Notes under the pieces: generated by a model
What the model saw: the letters and a program-made list of their open reading frames with translations, nothing else
What the model was told of the DNA's origin: nothing
The model's database searches: none
Part shown: in pieces, positions 1-5,734 of the stretch
Position numbering within the stretch: position 1 is the stretch's first letter
Layout of the letters: each line of letters opens with the position of its first letter
DNA from: Alphaproteobacteria bacterium
Lineage (GTDB): Bacteria; Pseudomonadota; Alphaproteobacteria; RS24
Direction of reading: 5' to 3'
Assembly: GCA_009920875.1 (NCBI GenBank)
Contig: RFZE01000064.1
Coordinates: 1-7,658, forward strand
DNA: 7,658 bases
Made by a program: the position numbers and the translations under genes

Positions 1-446
1 TGAATGATGCCAAGGCGGGCCTCGATTTTTCCTTTTCCGGTTTGAAAACCGCGTTGCGGCAAGCAGCTGAAAAAGCGGCCCCGCTGGATGATGATAAAGT
101 AGCCGATTTGGCCGCCTCATTCGAAGCGGCGGTCGGCGATTGTCTGGCGACGCAAACCAGCCGTGCCATGCGCCGCTTTCGGCGCACTGCCCCCATGCCA
201 CTGGCGGCCGACGCAACGCTCAATCTGGTCGTTGCTGGTGGGGTTGCCGCCAATCACTATTTGCGCGCCCGTTTGAGCGATGCGGCAGCGGCGGAAAATT
301 TTACCCTTTTTGTGCCACCCCCGGCACTGTGCACGGATAATGCGGCGATGATTGCGCGCGCCGGAGGCGAACGCTTCGCCGCCGGCTTGATTGAGGCCCG
401 GCCCATGGCCACGCCGGCGCGCGCGCGCTGGCCGCTCAGCCGATAA
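1..446 (+). CDS. tsaD: tRNA N6-adenosine threonylcarbamoyltransferase TsaD, C-terminal part (5' end outside window)
   Basis: TsaD transfers the threonylcarbamoyl group from TC-AMP to A37 of ANN-decoding tRNAs (t6A), working in the cytoplasm with TsaB and TsaE. The reading frame enters at base 3, and about 147 C-terminal residues are visible. They begin with the family signature DFSFSGLKTA. Further on come VVAGGVAANHYLRARL (the nucleotide-binding GGVAAN segment) and PPPALCTDNAAMIA, whose CTDN aspartate belongs to the metal/substrate site. The frame stops at TAA 444-446 with a short basic tail. The gene ends 15 nt before a strong hairpin that probably terminates it. In many alphaproteobacteria gpsA follows directly; here a minus-strand sRNA unit and a TetR gene intervene. 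Recognition of the family is secure. Confidence 0.96.
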   Translation, partial: NDAKAGLDFSFSGLKTALRQAAEKAAPLDDDKVADLAASFEAAVGDCLATQTSRAMRRFRRTAPMPLAADATLNLVVAGGVAANHYLRARLSDAAAAENFTLFVPPPALCTDNAAMIARAGGERFAAGLIEARPMATPARARWPLSR

Positions 447-453
447 TTTTACC

Positions 454-497
454 AAAAAAATGGCTCCGATGGGGGAGGACCATCGGAGCCTGTTTTG
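454..497. terminator. Bidirectional Rho-independent terminator (tsaD on +, sRNA array on -)
   Basis: An exact 11-bp inverted repeat lies at 462-472 and 480-490 (GGCTCCGATGG / CCATCGGAGCC) with a 7-nt loop at 473-479. On the plus strand it is followed by TGTTTT (491-496). On the minus strand it is followed by seven consecutive T (454-460 read in reverse). The minus-strand signal is the stronger one. It would end tsaD transcription after 15 nt of 3' UTR and also end the opposing small-ORF/sRNA transcript. Its minus-strand loop reads UCCUCCC, so it is also the last hairpin of the array. Confidence 0.85.
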
Positions 498-582
498 GCC
501 TGGAGGGAGGCCATGGGTAACCATAAAGGGAGGATTATGGTTACGTTGTATCGTCTTTCGGGGGGAGGGTCCCTTAGACGAT
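454..582 (-). ncRNA. Cuckoo/CcsR-like anti-Shine-Dalgarno hairpin array (four stem-loops)
   Basis: Read on the minus strand, four hairpins follow one another. Hairpin A: ATCGTCT/AGACGAT (582-576 with 556-550), loop containing CCCTCCCCCC. Hairpin B: GTAACCATAA/TTATGGTTAC (544-535 with 526-517), loop TCCTCCCT. Hairpin C: GGCCT/AGGCC (512-508 with 501-497), loop CCCTCC. Hairpin D: the 11-bp terminator stem, loop TCCTCCC, then the U tract. Every loop carries the CCUCC-type sequence that matches the 3' end of 16S rRNA and can pair with ribosome binding sites; the heptamer UCCUCCC is identical in B and D. Alphaproteobacterial cuckoo RNAs, such as CcsR1-4 of Rhodobacter sphaeroides, show CCUCCUCCC motifs in tandem loops downstream of a small protein gene, are stress-induced, and are processed from the mRNA 3' part. 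The same layout is seen here. Family assignment is inference from architecture; hairpin C is short and the least certain. Confidence 0.8.
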
Positions 583-696
583 GGTAATACCTGCGACCGT
601 ATGGGTGACCAGAGCCACACCATAGAGAGCGAGGAGGGCTGTTGCGACAGCCGGCGCGCTCACATTCGTGGTCAGGGAGAAAATTTGTTTCAACAT
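574..696 (-). CDS. Small hydrophobic 40-aa protein encoded ahead of the sRNA hairpin array
   Basis: The minus-strand ATG at 696-694 opens a 40-codon frame ending in TAA at 576-574. The peptide begins MLKQIFSLTT. From about residue 13 it is almost wholly hydrophobic (runs such as APAVATALLALYGVALV), ending AGITIV, consistent with a single membrane-spanning segment. A weak purine-rich ribosome site (GTGAGAG) lies about 8 nt upstream. A plausible promoter lies near 773-803, giving a leader of roughly 70 nt. Its last codons and stop form the left arm of hairpin A, so ORF and sRNA array appear to share one transcript. In Rhodobacter the corresponding host gene is a DUF1127 protein; this peptide lacks the arginine-rich DUF1127 look, so it is a different host ORF. 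I do not recognise a family. It could be a real small membrane protein or only a leader. Confidence 0.55.
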   Translation of the reverse strand: MLKQIFSLTTNVSAPAVATALLALYGVALVTHTVAGITIV

Positions 697-772
697 GGAT
701 CTGCTCTCACTGCGTTTCGGGTTCATCTTCTATAACGGGCCGACACAAGATAACCGTCTTTCCGCTATGCCC

Positions 773-803
773 ATTATATAGCATGTCCGATAATAAAAAA
801 CAA
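773..803 (-). promoter_or_regulatory. Candidate promoter for the small ORF / sRNA transcript
   Basis: On the minus strand TATATA (780-775) or, two bases on, TATAAT (778-773) lies 17 or 19 nt after TTGTTT (803-798). The predicted start is near 766. The string GCTATATAA also resembles the CTATAT-type -10 of alphaproteobacterial RpoH promoters, which would fit a stress-induced cuckoo RNA, but the -35 side (ATTGTTT) does not settle which sigma factor is used. A short inverted repeat, GCTAT/ATAGC (764-768 with 778-782), overlaps the -10. Confidence 0.5.
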
Positions 804-976
804 TGAATAAATTGAATTTTATTCAATATTTTTTATGAAAGTTTTGTTTCAGGCTAACTATATGAAATTACAACATAATTTAGATTATTAGCGGAAAATT
901 CGCTGAAAAAGGCAGATTTTATGACATTTTTTTGTGATTTTTATGGCTTGGCCGGAACGATAAGCTTCACCCAACC
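804..976. other. AT-rich spacer without a recognisable gene
   Basis: This stretch between the sRNA promoter and the tetR stop codon is strongly AT-rich. It holds no open frame worth calling on either strand. I see a 7-bp inverted repeat, ATTGAAT/ATTCAAT (811-817 with 821-827), just upstream of the sRNA promoter, and a near-palindrome at 890-904. Neither is followed by a convincing T tract in the direction needed to terminate tetR. It may act as an upstream promoter element or nucleoid-protein (H-NS-like or IHF) site, but nothing in it proves that. Confidence 0.5.
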
Positions 977-1633
977 TTAAGAAGCGCTGGCCAAAGGTGC
1001 CGTTTCTTCTGACGGGATCGTCGTTTCAGCCAACGGCTTGCCGTCTTTTGACGGCATTAAACCGCGCAGAATAACGGTCATGACATGTGCCAATTCGCGC
1101 TCCAATTCGGCCAAAGTCTGATTGGTAAACAATTGCGCATAACGATATTTGGTGGTCGCCGCATGCAGGGCAATGGTTGTGGAGGCAACATTTTCAATGA
1201 AAAATTCACCTGAAGCCTGGCCCTCGTGCAAAATGCGCTGAAACACGCGGCGCTCGCGGCGCAGGCTTTCAATTTGGAATTGCGGCCGATCGGAAACAAC
1301 AATTTGCGCCAATTCCAGCGTTTTCGGGCGGTTTTCCAGTAAATGGAACGTATAACGCAAATCGGCAAACACAACTTCTTCAAGCCGTTGGCGCGATGAG
1401 CGCACCGGACAATCAAGCACCGCTTCAATCACCTCAACCGCTGACAGCGCTTCGCGCCGCGCGATTTCCACGGCAATATCGATCTTGCCCTTGAAAAACC
1501 GGTATATATTGCCCGGTGACATGGCGCAATCATCAGCCAGCTCGGCGATGGTGGTCTTGGGATAGCCATAATGGCTGAAACGCTCGCGCGCCGCGGCAAT
1601 GATCTTTTCGCGTGTGGTGTCTGATTCGGACAT
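977..1633 (-). CDS. TetR/AcrR-family transcriptional regulator
   Basis: A 218-residue protein, a usual TetR length. The N-terminal helix-turn-helix runs from about residue 5 to 50. It has the typical order TREKIIAAARERFSHYGYPKTTIAELA, then the recognition helix region MSPGNIYRFFKGK and a following IAVEIARRE helix. The remaining ~165 residues are the helical ligand-binding and dimerisation part, with no motif that reveals the ligand. The in-frame sequence upstream could extend the protein to 1978, but it lacks family similarity and runs antisense into gpsA. The ATG at 1633-1631 is preferred because MSESDTTREKI is a normal TetR start and AAGGG sits just upstream. The gene stands alone on its strand. 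An imperfect palindrome over its candidate promoter suggests autorepression. The ends of the sRNA unit and the divergent gpsA operon are the nearest possible targets. Confidence 0.9.
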   Translation of the reverse strand: MSESDTTREKIIAAARERFSHYGYPKTTIAELADDCAMSPGNIYRFFKGKIDIAVEIARREALSAVEVIEAVLDCPVRSSRQRLEEVVFADLRYTFHLLENRPKTLELAQIVVSDRPQFQIESLRRERRVFQRILHEGQASGEFFIENVASTTIALHAATTKYRYAQLFTNQTLAELERELAHVMTVILRGLMPSKDGKPLAETTIPSEETAPLASAS

Positions 1634-1640
1634 GACCCTT

Positions 1641-1669
1641 AATGTAACTAGAAAAAAATGAACAATCAA
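1641..1669 (-). promoter_or_regulatory. Candidate tetR promoter
   Basis: On the minus strand TTGATT (1669-1664) and TACATT (1646-1641) are separated by exactly 17 nt, with a T7 tract inside the spacer. The predicted transcription start falls within a few nucleotides of the tetR ATG at 1633, so the mRNA would have almost no leader. This is a consensus match only. Confidence 0.35.
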
Positions 1670-1680
1670 TAAATTATTCA
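1659..1680. promoter_or_regulatory. Candidate TetR operator (imperfect 22-bp palindrome)
   Basis: TGAACAAT (1659-1666) and ATTATTCA (1673-1680) form an inverted repeat with 7 of 8 positions matching around a 6-bp centre. It overlaps the -35 of the candidate tetR promoter, about 26 bp upstream of the start codon, which is where TetR-family repressors usually bind to control themselves. The size fits a TetR dimer site. The region is AT-rich, so some palindromic matching is expected by chance. Confidence 0.4.
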
Positions 1681-1756
1681 CTAATTTGGCAAAAGCTTTC
1701 CACAGCGGTGGATAAGCTCCCTTTTCCCTAATCGCCCAAGCGCTCACGCTAAGGGC

Positions 1757-1785
1757 TTGCAACTTGCTTGGGGGACGGCTATGCG
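1757..1785 (+). promoter_or_regulatory. Candidate promoter of the gpsA–YciI–EVE–Rieske run
   Basis: TTGCAA (1757-1762) and TATGCG (1780-1785) are spaced by 17 nt. A start near 1791 would leave about 15 nt before the gpsA ATG at 1806, just enough to include part of the GGAGGAG ribosome site (1790-1796). The -35 is good and the -10 is poor. Confidence 0.35.
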
Positions 1786-1805
1786 TGATGGAGGAGTTAG
1801 GGGTT

Positions 1806-2587
1806 ATGACAAAAGCGCAAAACCAACCACATATGGCGGTGCTCGGCGGCGGTGCTTGGGGCACGGCGCTGGCCTGTGTATTGGCACAAACACATGCGTC
1901 GGTAACCCTATGGGCATTGAGCGCGACAGCCTCAAACTGATGTCGGATGTCGCCGCCGAAACTTGGCCGCGCCAACAAATCGCCGTCTTGTCAGGCCCCA
2001 GCTTTGCCGCCGATGTGGCGCGCGGCCTGCCGACCGCCGTTACGTTGGCGGTCTCGGATGGTGCGCTGGGCGATTATTTGGCACGCCATATCGGCACGGC
2101 GCATTTTCGCCCCTATTTGAGCGATGATATTATCGGCGCCGAAATTGGCGGCGCCATTAAAAACGTGCTCGCCATTGCCTGCGGTATTGTCGCCGGGAAA
2201 AAGCTGGGCGAAAGCGCCCGCGCCGCGGTGACGGCGCGCGGCTTTGCCGAAATGAGCCGCTTGGGGGCCGCATTGGGGGCGCAAGGCGAAACCTTGGGCG
2301 GCCTGTCGGGCTTGGGCGATTTGATATTGACCTGCTCAAGCACCCAATCGCGCAATTTTTCCCTCGGTCACGCGCTTGGGCAAGGGGCCGATGCGGCAAC
2401 TGTTCTGGGCGCGCGCAATTCCGTCTCGGAAGGGGCGATGAGCGCAGCAGCCGTCACCGCTCTGGCAGATAAGCATGCGCTGGATATGCCGATTTGCCGC
2501 GCCGTCGATGCGATTGTCAGCGGCGCGGTCAGTGTCGATGCGGCAATTGCCGAGCTGCTGGCGCGTCCGATTACCCACGAGATTTAA
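1806..2587 (+). pseudogene. gpsA: Glycerol-3-phosphate dehydrogenase [NAD(P)+] GpsA, disrupted by an internal deletion and frame change
   Basis: GpsA reduces dihydroxyacetone phosphate to sn-glycerol 3-phosphate for phospholipid synthesis. The ATG at 1806, behind GGAGGAG, encodes a normal N-terminus with the dinucleotide fold start ([17 protein letters not shown], then VTLWA). After this the frame runs into a TGA at 1938-1940, giving only 44 residues. The rest of the protein continues in another frame from about 1913: [47 protein letters not shown] with the catalytic-site lysine, [26 protein letters not shown] and SQSRN, ending at TAA 2585-2587. Compared with the usual ~330 residues, about 75 are missing, from just after beta-strand 2 to the KGIE motif; the conserved lysine of KGIE is also lost. 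The two frames meet at a GGGC (1912-1915), as expected for a deletion between short repeats. No functional enzyme can come from this reading. Genuine loss and an assembly error are both possible. Confidence 0.9.
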
Positions 2588-2597
2588 GGAGCAAAAA

Positions 2598-2891
2598 ATG
2601 TATGTGATTATGGCTTTTGACAAACCCGATAGCGAAGCTTTGCGGCTGGAAAACCGCGCCGAGCATGTCGCTTATGTGTTGGCGCAAGGCGGGGTGAAAA
2701 CCGCCGGCCCGTTTACAAGCGATGATGGCGAGACCATGATAGGCACTTTATTGCTGCTCGATGTGGCGACGCGCCAAGAGGCGCAAGCCTTTGTCGATAA
2801 TGACCCCTATCATAAAGCGGGGCTGTTTGAAGCGGTGGAAATCCGCCGCTGGAACCATTTGATCGGCGGGCTTTCAGACCCCAATGCATAA
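2598..2891 (+). CDS. YciI-family (dimeric alpha+beta barrel) protein
   Basis: A 97-residue protein, normal for single-domain YciI-like proteins. It starts MYVIMAFDKPDS, the usual first strand, followed by an R20..H23 helix (ENRAEHVAYV), the GPF..DDGETMIGTLLLLD strands (residues 37-55), and the closing DNDPYHKAGLFEAVEIRRW (68-85), typical of the fold. The His-Asp pair thought to be the active site of YciI proteins is plausibly H23 and an aspartate near 42-43. The reaction is unknown for the family. The ribosome site AAGGAG (2586-2591) overlaps the gpsA stop codon and lies 6 nt from the ATG, so translation was probably coupled to gpsA. It is followed after 11 nt by the EVE gene; this YciI–EVE pairing next to gpsA is common in alphaproteobacteria. 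Confidence 0.92.
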   Translation: MYVIMAFDKPDSEALRLENRAEHVAYVLAQGGVKTAGPFTSDDGETMIGTLLLLDVATRQEAQAFVDNDPYHKAGLFEAVEIRRWNHLIGGLSDPNA

Positions 2892-2902
2892 GGAAGCGTG
2901 AA

Positions 2903-3343
2903 ATGGCTTATTGGCTTTTCAAATCCGAACCCAATACATGGGGCTGGCAAGACCAGCTTGACCGCAAGGGCAAGGGCGAGCATTGGGACGGGGTCAGGAA
3001 TTTTCTCGCCAATAAACATATGAAAGCAATGAAGCTGGGCGATAAGGGGTTTTTCTATCACTCGGTCAATGAGAAGCGCATTATGGGCTCGGTCGAAGTG
3101 ATTAAAGAACATTATCCGGACCACACCGACCCGAAAGGCCGCTTTGGCATGGTCGATATTGTTGCCCTTGAGACCGCCGCCCATCATGTCACTTTGGCCG
3201 AGATTAAAGCCGACCCGAAATTGGAAAATATGGTGCTGGTCAATAATTCCAGGCTTTCCGTGCAGCCGGTGACGGCCAAAGAATGGGCATATGTTTGCAA
3301 AATGGCCGGCCTCAATCCGAATGCCGAAAATCCCTATAAATAA
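2903..3343 (+). CDS. EVE-domain protein (THYN1-like)
   Basis: A 146-residue protein that is one EVE domain of the PUA-like fold. Visible family features are the start AYWLFKSEP, W12-W15 (TWGW), WDGVRNFLANKHM (28-40), MKLGDKGFFYHS (43-54), IMGSVEVIKEHYPDHTDP (60-77) and the C-terminal NNSRLSVQPVT.EW (114-128). EVE domains are related to YTH and ASCH domains and bind modified bases in DNA or RNA; the animal member THYN1 binds 5-methylcytosine-type bases. In bacteria, free-standing EVE proteins are widespread but their physiological target is not known. Its ribosome site AAGGAAG overlaps the stop codon of the YciI gene, indicating one transcript. The protein looks complete and intact. Confidence 0.95.
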   Translation: MAYWLFKSEPNTWGWQDQLDRKGKGEHWDGVRNFLANKHMKAMKLGDKGFFYHSVNEKRIMGSVEVIKEHYPDHTDPKGRFGMVDIVALETAAHHVTLAEIKADPKLENMVLVNNSRLSVQPVTAKEWAYVCKMAGLNPNAENPYK

Positions 3344-3350
3344 AACCCCC

Positions 3351-3725
3351 ATGCCTAAAACCACCCCCGCTTGGTGGCCCGATGCGGGGCAGGTAATTTG
3401 TGCGCTGGCCGATATGCCGGTCAATAAGGCACGCGGCTTTACCCTTTACGGCGACGATGATGAAAAGCTTGAGCTCATCATATGGCGGCGCGGCGACGCG
3501 TTCACCGGCTTTGTCAATCAATGCCCGCATATGGGGCTGCCGCTGGAAACCTTTCCCGACCGTTTTTTGAGCGCCGATGGCGATGCGCTTATTTGTTCGG
3601 CGCATGGCGCGCACTTTCGCTTTGACGGGGCGTGTTTCAGCGGCCCGTGCCAAGGCCAAAATCTCAGGCGCGTCGCCTTGAGCGTGCGTGACGGGCGCAT
3701 TTACCTTGCAGCCAATCAGCCGTGA
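3351..3725 (+). CDS. Rieske [2Fe-2S] domain protein, small ferredoxin-like
   Basis: With the ATG at 3351 this is a 124-residue single-domain Rieske protein. The cluster ligands are visible as C58-P-H60 and C82-SA-H85, within CPHMGLPLE and CSAHGAHFRFDGACFSGPC; the second box has the usual G-x-x-F and GPC continuation. There is no signal peptide or membrane segment, so it is likely a soluble cytoplasmic ferredoxin or a regulatory/electron-transfer subunit like NirD or dioxygenase ferredoxins. No partner oxygenase or reductase is in the window. It starts 7 nt after the EVE stop. An in-frame ATG at 3321 would overlap EVE by 23 nt; neither start has a good ribosome site, so translational coupling is likely and the exact start is uncertain. 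Confidence 0.9.
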   Translation: MPKTTPAWWPDAGQVICALADMPVNKARGFTLYGDDDEKLELIIWRRGDAFTGFVNQCPHMGLPLETFPDRFLSADGDALICSAHGAHFRFDGACFSGPCQGQNLRRVALSVRDGRIYLAANQP

Positions 3726-3730
3726 CAGGC

Positions 3731-3758
3731 TTGCGTGATGCGGCTTTCTTCCTTTAAT
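3731..3758 (+). promoter_or_regulatory. Candidate acs promoter
   Basis: TTGCGT (3731-3736) and TTTAAT (3753-3758) are spaced by 16 nt in the 62-bp gap before acs. The start would be near 3765, giving a ~23-nt leader that contains the ribosome site AAGGGAG (3776-3782). This suggests acs is transcribed separately from the Rieske gene, although no terminator is seen between them. Confidence 0.45.
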
Positions 3759-3787
3759 CTTCTGCTCTAGTCGCGAAGGGAGAAGTC

Positions 3788-5734
3788 ATGTCCGATGAGC
3801 CAATTTTTGAAGTGCCGCAGGCCATTGCCGATAAGGCGCTGGTCAATGACGCGCAATATCAAGACATGTATGCGCGCAGCCTTGACGATGCGGACGGGTT
3901 TTGGGCCGAGCACGGCCGGCGCATTGATTGGATAAAACCGTTTTCAAAAGTCAAAAACACCCATTACGGCAAAGATGATGTGTCGATTAAATGGTATGAG
4001 GACGGCACGTTAAACGCCTGCGTCAATTGCGTTGACCGTCATGTCGAGACGCGCGGCGAGCAAGTGGCGATTATTTGGGAAGGCGATGAACCCGACCAAG
4101 ACGCCAAAATCACCTATCGCCAATTGCACGAAGAAGTGTGCAGATTTGCCAATGTGCTGAAAGCGCAAGGCGTCAAAAAGGGCGACCGCGTGACCATTTA
4201 TATGCCGATGATAGCCGAGGCCACTTATGCCATGCTGGCCTGCGCGCGCATTGGCGCGGTGCATTCCGTTGTGTTTGGCGGCTTTTCACCCGATGCCTTG
4301 GCCGGGCGCATTCTCGATTGCGAAAGCACTTGCGTCATCACCGCCGATGAGGGCGTGCGCGGCGGCAAAAAAATTCCGCTGAAAGCCAATACCGATGCAG
4401 CGCTCGCCCAATGCCCCGATGTCACCAGCGTGATTGTCGTGGAGCGCACAGGCGCTGGCGTGGCCATGCAAGACGGGCGCGATGTTTGGTATCACCAAGA
4501 AAAAGAAAAGGCTGATAAAAATTGTCCGGCCGAAGAAATGAGTGCCGAAGACCCGCTTTTCATTCTTTACACCTCCGGCTCGACCGGCAAGCCGAAAGGC
4601 GTGCTGCACACAACCGGCGGCTATATGGTCTATGCCTCGATGACGCATCAATATGTGTTCGATTATAAGGACGGCGATATTTATTGGTGCACCGCCGATG
4701 TCGGCTGGGTGACCGGACACTCTTATATTGTCTATGGGCCGCTGGCCAATGGCGCGACGACATTGATGTTTGAGGGCGTGCCGAATTACCCCGACAATTC
4801 ACGCTTTTGGCAGGTATGCGACAAGCACCAAGTCAATATTTTCTACACCGCGCCGACCGCTTTGCGCGCCCTGATGCGCGAAGGCGACGGGCCGGTCAAA
4901 GCGACCAAGCGCGACAGTTTAAGGCTTCTCGGCTCGGTCGGTGAGCCGATCAATCCGGAAGCTTGGCTGTGGTATTATAATGTGGTCGGTGAAGGCAAAA
5001 GCCCGATTGTCGATACATGGTGGCAAACCGAAACGGGCGGCATTCTCATCACGCCTCTGCCCGGCGCCACCGCGCTGAAGCCCGGTTCGGCGACACGGCC
5101 TTTCTTTGGCGTCAAACCGATGCTGGTCGATGCCGATGGCAAGGAATTGACGGGCGCGGCTTCGGGCAATTTATGCCTCACCGATAGCTGGCCCGGACAA
5201 ATGCGCACCGTTTATGGCGACCATAAGCGTTTTATCGAAACTTATTTCTCGCAATATCCGGGCTTTTATTTCACCGGCGATGGCTGCCGCCGCGACGAAG
5301 ACGGCTATTATTGGATTACCGGTCGCGTCGATGATGTGCTGAATATTTCCGGCCACCGCCTCGGCACGGCGGAAGTGGAAAGCGCTTTGGTAGCACATGG
5401 CCAAGTGGCCGAAGCCGCCGTGGTCGGCTATCCGCACGATATTAAAGGGCAAGGCATTTATTGCTATGTCACTTTGAATGCCGGATTGGCGGGTGATGAT
5501 GATTTGAAGGCTGAGCTCGTCAAATGGGTCAGAAAAGAAATCGGTCCGATTGCCTCGCCCGATCTCATTCAATTTGCCCCCGGCCTGCCGAAAACGCGCT
5601 CGGGCAAAATCATGCGGCGTATCTTGCGAAAAATTGCCGAAGATGATTTTTCCAATTTGGGCGATACCTCGACATTGGCCGACCCGGCCGTGGTTGATGA
5701 TTTAATCGACAACAGACAAAATCGCGCCGATTAA
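3788..5734 (+). CDS. acs: Acetyl-coenzyme A synthetase (AMP-forming)
   Basis: Acs converts acetate, ATP and CoA to acetyl-CoA through an acetyl-AMP intermediate, allowing acetate uptake and scavenging in the cytoplasm. The protein has 648 residues, the standard length for the family. In order: the N-terminal ACAS domain (about 20-80, with [15 protein letters not shown]); the P-loop-like [11 protein letters not shown] at 261-271; WWQTETGG at 411-418, with the tryptophan pair that restricts the acyl pocket to acetate; [20 protein letters not shown] at 494-513; the hinge [13 protein letters not shown] at 512-524; and the C-terminal [11 protein letters not shown], whose K607 is the residue reversibly acetylated in Acs enzymes to switch off adenylation. 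All key residues are present. The ATG at 3788 follows AAGGGAG at good spacing. The gene ends directly against the stop codon of the convergent nuclease gene, without a visible terminator. Confidence 0.98.
   Translation: MSDEPIFEVPQAIADKALVNDAQYQDMYARSLDDADGFWAEHGRRIDWIKPFSKVKNTHYGKDDVSIKWYEDGTLNACVNCVDRHVETRGEQVAIIWEGDEPDQDAKITYRQLHEEVCRFANVLKAQGVKKGDRVTIYMPMIAEATYAMLACARIGAVHSVVFGGFSPDALAGRILDCESTCVITADEGVRGGKKIPLKANTDAALAQCPDVTSVIVVERTGAGVAMQDGRDVWYHQEKEKADKNCPAEEMSAEDPLFILYTSGSTGKPKGVLHTTGGYMVYASMTHQYVFDYKDGDIYWCTADVGWVTGHSYIVYGPLANGATTLMFEGVPNYPDNSRFWQVCDKHQVNIFYTAPTALRALMREGDGPVKATKRDSLRLLGSVGEPINPEAWLWYYNVVGEGKSPIVDTWWQTETGGILITPLPGATALKPGSATRPFFGVKPMLVDADGKELTGAASGNLCLTDSWPGQMRTVYGDHKRFIETYFSQYPGFYFTGDGCRRDEDGYYWITGRVDDVLNISGHRLGTAEVESALVAHGQVAEAAVVGYPHDIKGQGIYCYVTLNAGLAGDDDLKAELVKWVRKEIGPIASPDLIQFAPGLPKTRSGKIMRRILRKIAEDDFSNLGDTSTLADPAVVDDLIDNRQNRAD

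Noticed and set aside
117..623. 168-codon open frame on the minus strand across the tsaD end and sRNA array
   Set aside because: It is antisense to tsaD, has no family resemblance, and crosses the terminator hairpin; it is a frame shadow of GC-rich coding sequence.
391..735. 114-codon plus-strand frame across the hairpin region
   Set aside because: It runs through four inverted repeats and the terminator with low-complexity glycine/arginine content and no ribosome site; the structure is better explained by the minus-strand RNA.
811..836. ATTGAAT/ATTCAAT hairpin followed by a T run as a terminator
   Set aside because: The stem is all weak pairs apart from one G-C, and no plus-strand gene ends before it; the tetR transcript reads the opposite strand, where no T tract follows.
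1757..1909. Use of a TTG at 1757 as the start of a 276-residue GpsA
   Set aside because: The first ~50 residues in that frame are nonsense, while the true GpsA N-terminus is encoded in the other frame over the same bases.
1634..1978. N-terminal extension of the TetR regulator to a 333-residue protein
   Set aside because: The added 115 residues are antisense to gpsA and do not resemble any TetR N-terminus; a normal start with a ribosome site is present at 1633.
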